Of a stretch of 64,000 nucleotides of DNA, positions 55,850 to 63,418 are shown in pieces. A model generated the notes under the pieces. That model had not been told where the DNA came from. It saw only the letters and a program-made list of their open reading frames with translations, and searched no databases. The stretch covers positions 124,001 to 188,000 of the forward strand of contig NZ_SRII01000007.1 of the NCBI RefSeq assembly GCF_004684095.1, given 5' to 3'. The DNA is from Hymenobacter sp. UV11 (GTDB taxonomy: Bacteria > Bacteroidota > Bacteroidia > Cytophagales > Hymenobacteraceae). The position numbers and the translations under genes were made by a program. The number at the start of each line of letters is the position of its first letter. Position 1 is the first letter of the stretch.

Positions 55850-58143
55850 ACGGCGGCGGTCACTTGCGCCGGGGCGGCGGCCGGCACCGACTGGTCGTAT
55901 TCGTGCTCCAGCTCCAGGGCCCTGAGCACCGTGAGGTGGGAAATGAGGTAGGCCAGGGTGCTTTCCGCGCCCTGATTGCGGTTGAGGCCGGTTTGCTGCA
56001 GGCCGTCGCAGCAGCCCTTGGTTTCCTGGTCGTAGAGGGGCACGCGCAGCAGGTTTTCGCCCAAAAACCACTGGTAGCTGGCAAACATGCGCCGGATAAA
56101 ATCGGGCTCGTGGGTGGTGCGGTAGGCCTGCAAATACACCAGCACCATGGCCATCGTTTCGATGGCCTGCTGGTCGAACAGCGGCACTTCGCCGTCCTGG
56201 TGGTACCAGCCTTCGTTGCCCACGGGGTTCAGGAAGCCGTTGCGAAAACTTACTTCATCCAAAAACGCCAGCGCCTCCAGGGCTACTTCCCGGGCCGGCG
56301 CGTGGCCCGTTATTTCGTAGGCGTGCAGCAGGGCCAGGGGCAGAATGGCGTTGTCGTAGGTCAGTTTTTCTTCGAACCAATGCCAGTCGGTGGTGCGGTG
56401 GGCAGCGTAGGCGGCCAGCAGCCGCGCCGCGAGCTGGGTCAGCTCTTCTACCAGGGCCTCATCGTCGGGGTGGGCCTGGAGGTAGTAGGCCACGCCAATC
56501 ATGGTATTGGCCATGCCGCGCAGGTGGTGCAGCTGCTGAAAGTGCGGCACCGAGCGCGCCAAAAGCTCGCCGGCAAACTCGCGGTACGAGTTATTAGGGG
56601 CCCGGTGAATGAGGTAGCCCAGGGCCCACACCGTGCGCCCAAACGAATCCTCCGAGCCGATTTCGTCTAGGTATTCCCTTCTGAAAGAGAGGAAGTTGCG
56701 AAAATTGCCATCGTCGCGCTGCACGTAGTGAATGTAGCTGAGGTAGATGGGCAGCAGCTCCAGCGCCTCGGGGCTGTTGTGCTGCTGGTAGGCCATCAGG
56801 GCCATGATGAGGGCCCGGGAATTATCGTCGAGGCAGTAGCCTTCCTTGAGGTTGGGAATGCCGTACTTGGCGTGCTGCACAATGCCCGTGTCGTCGGTGA
56901 GGCGGCGCACGTGGGCCAGGCTGAACTCGGGAATGATTTCGGGGTCTACCAGCGGGCGCGGCGGTAGCTCATTGCCCGCCTCGGGTTGGGCGCAGGCCGC
57001 TGCCAGCACGGCCAGATACTCGGCCCCGATTTTGGGCCAGCGCAGGTGCAGGCCGTACTGGTAGGCGTTGTGCTGCAGGGCGGCCAGCTTCTCGGGGTTG
57101 GTGAGCAGGTCGTTCACGGTATCGGCCAGCGCGTCGGCATCCTTGAAGGGAAACAGGCGGCCCCGGTCTTCGGCCAGCAGCTCCTGGGCGTGCCAGTAGG
57201 GGGTAGAGACGACGGCCGCACCCGCGCCCACGGCATACGAGAGCGTACCGCTGGTAATCTGGGCTTCGTTGGTGTAGGGCGTGATGTAGAGGGTAGCAGC
57301 CGTGAGGTAGTTCATCAGCTCGGCTTCTTCCACAAACTTGTTGATAAACACCAGGTGCTTATCTACTTGCAGCTCAATGGCTAGCCGCTTGAGCTGCTCG
57401 CGGTACTCCTCGCCCGAGCGCCGCACCACGCCGGGGTGGGTGTTGCCGAGTACCACGTACACCACGTCGGGGTGGTGGGCCACGATGGCCGGCAGGGCCC
57501 GAATCACGGTTTCCAGGCCCTTGTTGCGGCTCAGCAGCCCAAAGCTGAACAGCACCCGGCGGTTGCGAAACGGCGCCAGGGTGCGCAGCGGGTTGAGCTT
57601 GAGCGCTTCCAAATCGGGCACGCCGTGCTCGATAAGCTGAATTTTCTCCGGCGCGATGTCGTAGATAGCGGTCAGAAAATCGATGCCCCGGCGGCTCATC
57701 ACCACCAGCCGGGCCGAGCGCCGGGCAATTTCCTGGATAATGATTTTCTGAGTGTGCGAGGGCTCGCGCAGAATGGTGTGCAGTACCGTCACGAGCGGCT
57801 TTTCGAGCCGGTGCAGCAGCGGCAGCAGGTAAATGCCGCTCTCGCCGCCAAAAATGCCGAACTCGTGCTCCAGCAGGCACACGTCGGCGTCGCTGGTGTT
57901 GAGGTAGGTGGCAGCCTCGATGTAGTCCTTCTGGTCGTCCTGCCGGATAATGACCTTTACCTCGTCGCCATAGGCATACTCGTCTTCGTCATCGGAGTCG
58001 TTCATCGCCACGCCGAAGCCGCTTTCCGGCCCGCTCTGGCCCTGCCGGGCAAGGTTGAGCGCAATGGCGCGCACCACGTTCTGGTTGAAGGTGGCCAGGC
58101 CGCACTCGCGGGGCAGGTAGGTGGAGATATAAGCGACCTTCAT
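55846..58143 (-). CDS. GT4 glycosyltransferase fused to an alpha-toroid domain
   Basis: 765 residues. Residues about 1-400 are a GT-B fold GT4: KVAYISTYLPRECGLATFNQ, ESGIYLLPLLHRLEKPLVTV, RRVLFSFGLLSRNKGLETVI and a nucleotide-sugar site region (TSGTLSYAVGAGAAVVSTPYWHAQELL split). A charged insert at about 45-60 (SDDEDEYAYGDE) is unusual. Residues about 410-740 form helices resembling an (alpha/alpha) barrel as in many GH-type enzymes or lanthionine-type folds (NLKEGYCLDDNSRALIMAL, DWHWFEEKLTYDNAILPLAL, DQETKGCCDGLQQTGLNRNQ). This fused form is common in GH130/GT4 clusters. It may be bifunctional: build a glycan and trim it. Confidence 0.9.
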   Translation of the reverse strand: MKVAYISTYLPRECGLATFNQNVVRAIALNLARQGQSGPESGFGVAMNDSDDEDEYAYGDEVKVIIRQDDQKDYIEAATYLNTSDADVCLLEHEFGIFGGESGIYLLPLLHRLEKPLVTVLHTILREPSHTQKIIIQEIARRSARLVVMSRRGIDFLTAIYDIAPEKIQLIEHGVPDLEALKLNPLRTLAPFRNRRVLFSFGLLSRNKGLETVIRALPAIVAHHPDVVYVVLGNTHPGVVRRSGEEYREQLKRLAIELQVDKHLVFINKFVEEAELMNYLTAATLYITPYTNEAQITSGTLSYAVGAGAAVVSTPYWHAQELLAEDRGRLFPFKDADALADTVNDLLTNPEKLAALQHNAYQYGLHLRWPKIGAEYLAVLAAACAQPEAGNELPPRPLVDPEIIPEFSLAHVRRLTDDTGIVQHAKYGIPNLKEGYCLDDNSRALIMALMAYQQHNSPEALELLPIYLSYIHYVQRDDGNFRNFLSFRREYLDEIGSEDSFGRTVWALGYLIHRAPNNSYREFAGELLARSVPHFQQLHHLRGMANTMIGVAYYLQAHPDDEALVEELTQLAARLLAAYAAHRTTDWHWFEEKLTYDNAILPLALLHAYEITGHAPAREVALEALAFLDEVSFRNGFLNPVGNEGWYHQDGEVPLFDQQAIETMAMVLVYLQAYRTTHEPDFIRRMFASYQWFLGENLLRVPLYDQETKGCCDGLQQTGLNRNQGAESTLAYLISHLTVLRALELEHEYDQSVPAAAPAQVTAAV

Positions 58144-58616
58144 GGACTAGAGGGGGGTAGAGATGAGTAGTTTAGCTCGTTAGGCCGGGCTGCTGCAATG
58201 CCGCTTGGCCTGCGGCCTGCTCGCTGATGGCTTTGCGGATGTGGCGACTTAAAATGCTATTTAGTATATGGTTAGCCGAAAGGGCGGTTGGGCTTCCTAC
58301 AAAGAACCGGCGCGCCGCTGGCAACGGGAATGCTCAACGTCATGCGCCGGCCATGACTTTTGTCAGTGGTATGGGGTAGGGGCCGACGTACACTTGCACC
58401 AGGCTGCTTCCAGGAGTAGCAATACGGCACTAGCAAGGGCACTCATGCTCATCTGGCGGCCACTACTCCGATGCCAACCGGGACAACTTTGACCTTTCCC
58501 TACCCAACTGCTTGGCTCGCTGTAATCAATTGGCTTTCAAATAAATTCACGTGTTTGCGCTCTTGCTGCTGGTCTACCGGCTGGGGCAGCAGCAGTACTA
58601 ACGACTACCCCTTGCC
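58144..58616. other. Gene-free stretch of 473 bases
   Basis: Divergent spacer between the GT4 gene (minus) and the DUF6544-like gene (plus). A frame at 58268-58492 (74 codons) shows no family features. GGGGTAG motifs occur at about 58152 and 58371. No hairpin or RNA gene is convincing. Confidence 0.5.
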
Positions 58617-59432
58617 ATGACCAGAAACGCCCTTCGACTGCTGGCGGGCGCTGCCCTGGCCCTACCCATCTTGGGCATCTTTGCGGCCCGGCGGTTGCGG
58701 CGAGATGCGCGGCAGCTGTTTGCCGCCGCCAATGATGGCCCGGAGCGCGTGTATCACGAAGCCCAGCTGGCAGGGCTGCCGCTGCCGGTGCAGCGGTATT
58801 TTCGCCAGGTGCTACCCGACGGTCAGCCCTACCTGCGCGGGTTGCGTCTGCGCCACGGTGGGCAGTTCAAAACCGATTTGAAAAAGGCTTGGCTGCCCCT
58901 TCAGGGCGAGCAGTACATCACGGCCGACCCGCCTGGCTTCCTCTGGCAGGGCACTACCCGCTGGTTCGTCGCCCGTGATGAGTACGTGGCCGGGCGCGGC
59001 GGCCTCACGGTGCGCCTGTTGGGGGCCGTGCCTATTGTGCGCGGCCAGGGCTCCCACTACGACAAGGGCGAGCTGCTGCGCTGGCTGGCCGAAGGCGCCT
59101 GGCTGCCCACCGCCCTGCTGCCCGGCCCGCACCTCGCCTGGACGGCCGTGGATGACCAGGCGGCTCGCCTCACGCTCACGCACGCGGGCCAGACGGTAGA
59201 ATGCCTGATGCGCTTCAATGAGCGGAACGAACTAGCCGCGTGCGAAGCCCTGCGCTACTTCAGCAACACCGAGCTGCAGCCGTGGGAAGGGCGCTTTTCA
59301 CAGTACCGCCGGCAGCAGGGGGTGCTCGTGCCCTTCGCCGCCGAGGCCAGCTGGGTGATAAACGGGCAGCGCCAGCCCTACGCCCGCTTCTTGGTGCAGG
59401 CGCTGGAGCACGACCCGGCCGGGCCATTCTGA
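58617..59432 (+). CDS. DUF6544-like protein with an N-terminal membrane anchor
   Basis: 271 residues. One hydrophobic segment about 6-24 (LRLLAGAALALPILGIFAAR) is followed by a soluble domain: AGLPLPVQRYFRQVLPDGQP, LRLRHGGQFKTDLKKAWLPL, GEQYITADPPGFLWQGTTRW, LVPFAAEASWVINGQRQPYARF. This pattern matches the DUF6544/DUF6920 family of unknown function. It is the only + strand gene in the 53.5-64 kb block and is convergent with the universal stress protein cluster. Confidence 0.8.
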   Translation: MTRNALRLLAGAALALPILGIFAARRLRRDARQLFAAANDGPERVYHEAQLAGLPLPVQRYFRQVLPDGQPYLRGLRLRHGGQFKTDLKKAWLPLQGEQYITADPPGFLWQGTTRWFVARDEYVAGRGGLTVRLLGAVPIVRGQGSHYDKGELLRWLAEGAWLPTALLPGPHLAWTAVDDQAARLTLTHAGQTVECLMRFNERNELAACEALRYFSNTELQPWEGRFSQYRRQQGVLVPFAAEASWVINGQRQPYARFLVQALEHDPAGPF

Positions 59433-59481
59433 CCATGCCCCCTGGCGGCTGGCCGCTGGCCGCCAGGAGGCACCCCGGGCG

Positions 59482-60384
59482 TCAGGCGGTCGGCGTGAGT
59501 ACGGTGGTGGCAAAGCCGGTGGCCGCGGCAAAGCCGGGCGTTTCGGTAACGGGCACCGATGCTGCCGTGGGCAGCACCAGCACGGGCACCGGGCAGGTTT
59601 GCAGGAGCTGGGCCGTGACGCTGCGGTGAAACAAGTCGCCGAGGTAGCTGCGCTGGCGGGCCAGCACCACCACCAAATCGGCGCGCGTGTCGAGGGCGGC
59701 GGCCAGCACTCCCTGCGCATAGTGCGCGTGCTGGTAGCCCCGCAGCTCCGGCGTGGGCAGCCCCTCTACCAGCCCACTGGCCTGCACGGCCCGTAGCGCC
59801 AGGGCGCAGCCCTCATCATCCTCCACGCCGCTCGAAACGTGGGCCACGATGACCTCGACGCCGGGTAGGGCCAGCAGCGGGCGCAGGGCGTCGGCTGCCG
59901 AGGCCAGCGCAAACGGTTCGCGGTCAGCGGCAATGAGGATGCGGCGGGGCGGGTGCTCGGCCGGAGCCTTGGGCGACACCACCAGCAGCGGGAAGCCGCC
60001 GGCCCGCAAAATCTCCACGCAGGAGGTGAGCAGGTCGGCGGGGCGGTCCTCATGGGTCTGGCTGAGTACAAAGAGAGCCGGCTGGTAGCGGTGGGCCAAA
60101 TCCTGGGCCACGGCGGGCAGCAGGTCGGTGGCTACTTCTACCGTGGCCGTGGTCAGGAGCCCTTCGGCTTGCTGGTAGAGAATGGCGGCCGTATCGGTCT
60201 GGCGCGTCAGCTCCTGCTGGTGGTAGCCCTGAGCCACCAAATCGTTGGGGTCAAACAGGGAGGCGCGGTTGACGTGCAGCAGCACCAGCTGGCCCTCCAT
60301 GGCCTGCGCCAGGATGTCGGCATACTGAATGGCGCGGCGGGCGGGCGGGTAGAAACCCGCGAAGACGATGAGGGAAAGAGCCAT
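59482..60384 (-). CDS. Tandem-domain universal stress protein (first of four)
   Basis: 300 residues from the ATG at 60384 (MALSLIVFAGFYPPARRAIQ). The longer frame from 60714 runs into the next gene. Two UspA-type domains, about 1-145 and 150-285. The second ends RSYLGDLFHRSVTAQLLQTCPVPVLVLP (split). The usual ATP-binding signature G-x2-G-x9-G(S/T) is changed: R-S in the position of G-S, with HRSVTAQ. Such proteins take part in responses to starvation and oxidative or envelope stress. It belongs to a run of four similar genes on the same strand. Confidence 0.9.
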   Translation of the reverse strand: MALSLIVFAGFYPPARRAIQYADILAQAMEGQLVLLHVNRASLFDPNDLVAQGYHQQELTRQTDTAAILYQQAEGLLTTATVEVATDLLPAVAQDLAHRYQPALFVLSQTHEDRPADLLTSCVEILRAGGFPLLVVSPKAPAEHPPRRILIAADREPFALASAADALRPLLALPGVEVIVAHVSSGVEDDEGCALALRAVQASGLVEGLPTPELRGYQHAHYAQGVLAAALDTRADLVVVLARQRSYLGDLFHRSVTAQLLQTCPVPVLVLPTAASVPVTETPGFAAATGFATTVLTPTA

Positions 60385-60427
60385 AAGAAAGGGGTGGGGG
60401 GGTAGGGCGAAATAGTCGTTGAGAGAG

Positions 60428-60469
60428 GCTTCGACAAGCGGACGCCAGGTGAAGCATGACCGTTTTTTT
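60428..60469. repeat. Solo arm of the 43441-43606 palindromic element
   Basis: GCTTCGACAAGCGGACGCCA then GGTGAAGCATGACCGTTTTTTT is very close to the right arm of the element at 43545-43590. No matching left arm is present. It sits between two universal stress protein genes. Confidence 0.75.
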
Positions 60470-60479
60470 GCATTTCTAC

Positions 60480-61322
60480 TTAATCCAGCCCGTTTTCCTG
60501 GGTGGCCAGCAGTAGCACGGGCACCTGCGTATGGCGCAGCACCTCGTCGATGACACTGCCGCCGAACAGCTTGGCTACCCAGCCGTGGCCGGGGTCGAGC
60601 AGAACCAGCACCTCGGCCGCAAGCGCTGCCACGGCTTGCTGCAGGCCGGCGGCCTGCGTTTCGGCTACCACCCGGTAGAGGCTGCTGCCGGCCAGGGCCG
60701 GAGTCAGGCCGCATTGCTGGGCGGCCGCGAGGCCGTGCCGGCCGGCATCTGGCTCAGTAGGCCGGGCGACGGTGATAGGCACCACGGCGGCATCCAGCGC
60801 CACAAGCAATGGGCTGAGGGCCAGGGCTTCGGGTGTGAGCGTAAAAGACTGGTCGCGTACGGCCAGTGCCAGGCAGCGCGGCGGGCGTAGGGCGGCCGTG
60901 GGCAGGTTCTCGGGTACCAGCAGCAGCGGGTAGCCCGTTTGGTGGGCCAGCGGCAGGGTGCGGTTGCTGAGCCATTCATCCAGCAGGCCATCGGTGGCCG
61001 TGAGGCCCGCGATGAGCAGCAGCGGCCGGTACTGGTCCAGGGCTTGCTGCACGGCCTCGTTCCAATCGGTGGTCACGGTTGTGGCCGTGGCCGGCACGGT
61101 CATGGCGGCGGCTACATGTTCCAGGGCGTGGCGCTCCCGCCGCACGTAGCTGGCGTTGGTGGCGTGCATGACCCGGCCTACCCGCGTGGTGGTGGGCGGC
61201 GTGGGGTACACGTGCAGCAGGTGCACCTCGGCCCCCAGCGGGGCGGCCAGCACGGCGGCGTAGGCCCGGGCCCGCTCGGCAGCGGGCGACGAATCGGTGA
61301 GGACGAGCAGGTTAGGTTTCAT
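60480..61322 (-). CDS. Tandem-domain universal stress protein (second of four)
   Basis: 280 residues. N-terminal domain MKPNLLVLTDSSPAAERARA to about 140; second domain about 145-278. Its terminal ATP-binding-type motif reads DPGHGWVAKLFGGSVIDEVL followed by VPVLLLA, so it keeps Gly-Ser in the loop, unlike the other three copies (H-R-S). It may therefore bind nucleotide where the others do not. Order and strand match the others. Confidence 0.9.
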   Translation of the reverse strand: MKPNLLVLTDSSPAAERARAYAAVLAAPLGAEVHLLHVYPTPPTTTRVGRVMHATNASYVRRERHALEHVAAAMTVPATATTVTTDWNEAVQQALDQYRPLLLIAGLTATDGLLDEWLSNRTLPLAHQTGYPLLLVPENLPTAALRPPRCLALAVRDQSFTLTPEALALSPLLVALDAAVVPITVARPTEPDAGRHGLAAAQQCGLTPALAGSSLYRVVAETQAAGLQQAVAALAAEVLVLLDPGHGWVAKLFGGSVIDEVLRHTQVPVLLLATQENGLD

Positions 61323-61364
61323 AATGACGTAAATTGGAATGAAAGGAGAAGGCCGCCCGCCCGC

Positions 61365-61480
61365 CTAGTAGCTGAGCGCGGCCCGGATGGTCGGGCGGGC
61401 GGTGAGGTTGCCCTGGCCGATGACGCCGCGCAGCCGGTGGTTTTCCAGCACCGGGTGAAAGCAGCAGGTGGCACCGCCGC
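61365..61480 (-). pseudogene. Possible remnant of a CBS-domain-like coding sequence
   Basis: Between two universal stress protein genes, a minus-strand frame reads HPVLENHRLRGVIGQGNL and TARPTIRAALSY before a TAG at 61365-61367. The VLENHRLRGVIG part resembles the end of a CBS domain (V-x-x-x-G-x-L-x-G-V-I). There is no start codon or domain beginning in this frame; the upstream part is the 3' end of the next stress gene. Weak evidence. Confidence 0.25.
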
Positions 61481-61483
61481 TTG

Positions 61484-62347
61484 TCAGCTCATGCGGGGTA
61501 GGTAGTCGGGCTGGTCCGGGGCTTCGGCGGGCAGCAGCAACACCGGCACGGGGCAGCCCCGCAGCACCTGCGCCGTGACGCTGCGATGAAACAGCCGGCC
61601 CAAAAAGCTGCGGGGCCGGGCAATGAGCACCAGCAAATCGGCCTGCGTCTCGGCCAGCGCGCGCAGCACGCCGGCGGCCGGGTCGTGGTCGATATCGTCG
61701 TATAGCGTCAGTGGCACGGCTATCGGCAGGAGCTTGCGCAGCTGCCCGCCCAGCCGCTCATAGCCACCGGGCTGCTCGGCCCCGGTCGGAATGGGCCGAA
61801 CGTGCATTGCCAAAAAAGCCGCTGGCCAGCTCGCCAGCAGCGGGGCCAGGGCCAGGGCGGCGGCACTAGGGGCAAAATATTCGCCATCGACGGCTACCAG
61901 CACGCGGCGCGGCAGGCCGGGAAGCGGGCCGGCTTCGGGCACCAGCAGCAGCGGCTGGTGGGTGGCGCGCAGTATGGGCAGCACGTGGTTGCGCAATAGG
62001 TAGTCGAGCACGTCCTGCTCGGGGCTCAGGCTCATGGCCAGCAGCAGCGGCTGGTGCTGCGCAATGGCTTCCTGCACGGCCTCGGCCATGGGGTCCGTGA
62101 GCACCGTTGCTTCGGCGGGCGCGGGCAGGCGGTGGGCCAGCGCCTGCAAAGCATCTTTCGTTTCGGTCTGCAGCCGGGGGAAATGCGGCACTGGCACCGA
62201 CGCCATGCCGGAGGCAAGCATGGAGGGCTGGTACACATTAACCAGCTCCAGGCGCACGTGCAGCGGCGCCCCCAGCACGGCGGCGTAGCGGGCAGCCTGC
62301 TCCGCCGCCTCGGAGAGATTGACTAAGACAACAAAGGAAGGATTCAT
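61484..62347 (-). CDS. Tandem-domain universal stress protein (third of four)
   Basis: 287 residues from the ATG at 62347 (MNPSFVVLVNLSEAAEQAAR). First domain to about 145, second from about 150 to 280, ending RSFLGRLFHRSVTAQVLRGC and PVPVLLLPAEA. The H-R-S loop replaces the G-S of ATP-binding family members. The start is chosen because the longer frame from 62518 overlaps the fourth copy. Confidence 0.9.
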   Translation of the reverse strand: MNPSFVVLVNLSEAAEQAARYAAVLGAPLHVRLELVNVYQPSMLASGMASVPVPHFPRLQTETKDALQALAHRLPAPAEATVLTDPMAEAVQEAIAQHQPLLLAMSLSPEQDVLDYLLRNHVLPILRATHQPLLLVPEAGPLPGLPRRVLVAVDGEYFAPSAAALALAPLLASWPAAFLAMHVRPIPTGAEQPGGYERLGGQLRKLLPIAVPLTLYDDIDHDPAAGVLRALAETQADLLVLIARPRSFLGRLFHRSVTAQVLRGCPVPVLLLPAEAPDQPDYLPRMS

Positions 62348-62390
62348 AGCAAAAAATCTGAGTGAGAAGCCCTTGCAAACAACCGGGGAG

Positions 62391-63209
62391 CTAGTCTTCG
62401 GCGGGTAGCACCAGCACCGGAATGGGACTGCGCTCCAGCAGCTGCGCCGTAACGCTGCGATGAAACAGGCTGCCCAGCAGGCTGTGGCGGCGGGCCACCA
62501 CCACCAGCATGTCGGCATCCTGCTGGGCGGCTTCGGCCAGCACGCCGCCCACTACCGAGTGGTTGTACACTTCGCAGAGCTGGCTAGGGGGTAGCTCCTC
62601 GGTAAGGTCGTTGGCGGCCACGGTGCGGAGGATAGTTTCGGCCCCCAGGCGGGCGTGGCTGTCGTCGGCTACCCGCACCACGGCCAGCGTGCCGTCGGCC
62701 ACGTGCAGCAGCTGCCGGAGCACGTCCTGGTGCGGGAGCAGCTCAAACGGCTCGCCGTCTACCGCCAGCAGCAGGCGCCGGGGCGGGAAGGCATCCCAGC
62801 CGGGGGCCGGCACTACCAGCAGGGGGTAGGGCACGGTGGTGAGCAGGTCCATGGCCGTGCCGGTCATGATTTCCACGGGCGTATCGGCCCCGCCGGGTCG
62901 GCCCAGCACCAGCAGCAGGGGGTTGTGGTGGCGCACGGCGGCGCGTACGGCCTCGGTCAGCTCCTGTTCCGATACATCGACCTGGGTGGGCACAGGCTGC
63001 TCGGCGGCCAGCGTTTGCAGGGCCTGGTCGGTGGCGTGGTCGCTGATGGGCGAGTAGGGGTTGTCGTCGACTGGGGCCAGCAGCACGTCGTGGCGGGCGT
63101 GCAGCAGCACCAGCTCCGCTTTCAGGGGTACTGCCAGCCCGGCAGCGTAGGACAGCGCCCGGGTGGTGACGGCGTAAAAATCGGTCAGTACAACAAGGGG
63201 AGAGGTCAT
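62391..63209 (-). CDS. Tandem-domain universal stress protein (fourth of four)
   Basis: 272 residues. N-terminal domain MTSPLVVLTDFYAVTTRALS to about 135; second domain about 140-272, ending HSLLGSLFHRSVTAQLLERS and PIPVLVLPAED. H-R-S in the ATP-binding loop. The gene is the first of the four in transcription order and probably heads the operon; the gaps between the genes are 43 to 161 bases. Confidence 0.9.
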   Translation of the reverse strand: MTSPLVVLTDFYAVTTRALSYAAGLAVPLKAELVLLHARHDVLLAPVDDNPYSPISDHATDQALQTLAAEQPVPTQVDVSEQELTEAVRAAVRHHNPLLLVLGRPGGADTPVEIMTGTAMDLLTTVPYPLLVVPAPGWDAFPPRRLLLAVDGEPFELLPHQDVLRQLLHVADGTLAVVRVADDSHARLGAETILRTVAANDLTEELPPSQLCEVYNHSVVGGVLAEAAQQDADMLVVVARRHSLLGSLFHRSVTAQLLERSPIPVLVLPAED

Positions 63210-63418
63210 AGAAGTAGAGGAAAAAGTGGACGAATGAAAACCTGTGGACCGCTAGCCCATTGAGCTGCCGCGGCAAGCGGAATGCTTCGCGGCGCCCGGC
63301 GTGTCGGGCTGGCTCCGCGCTCAACCCGCTGTAATCGTACTGTTCTTCTACTGCTGTCATGGCGTCGCCGTCCTGCTCCAGCCGCCGGCGGGCCGGGCCT
63401 GGGTGCTACCCGGCTGGT

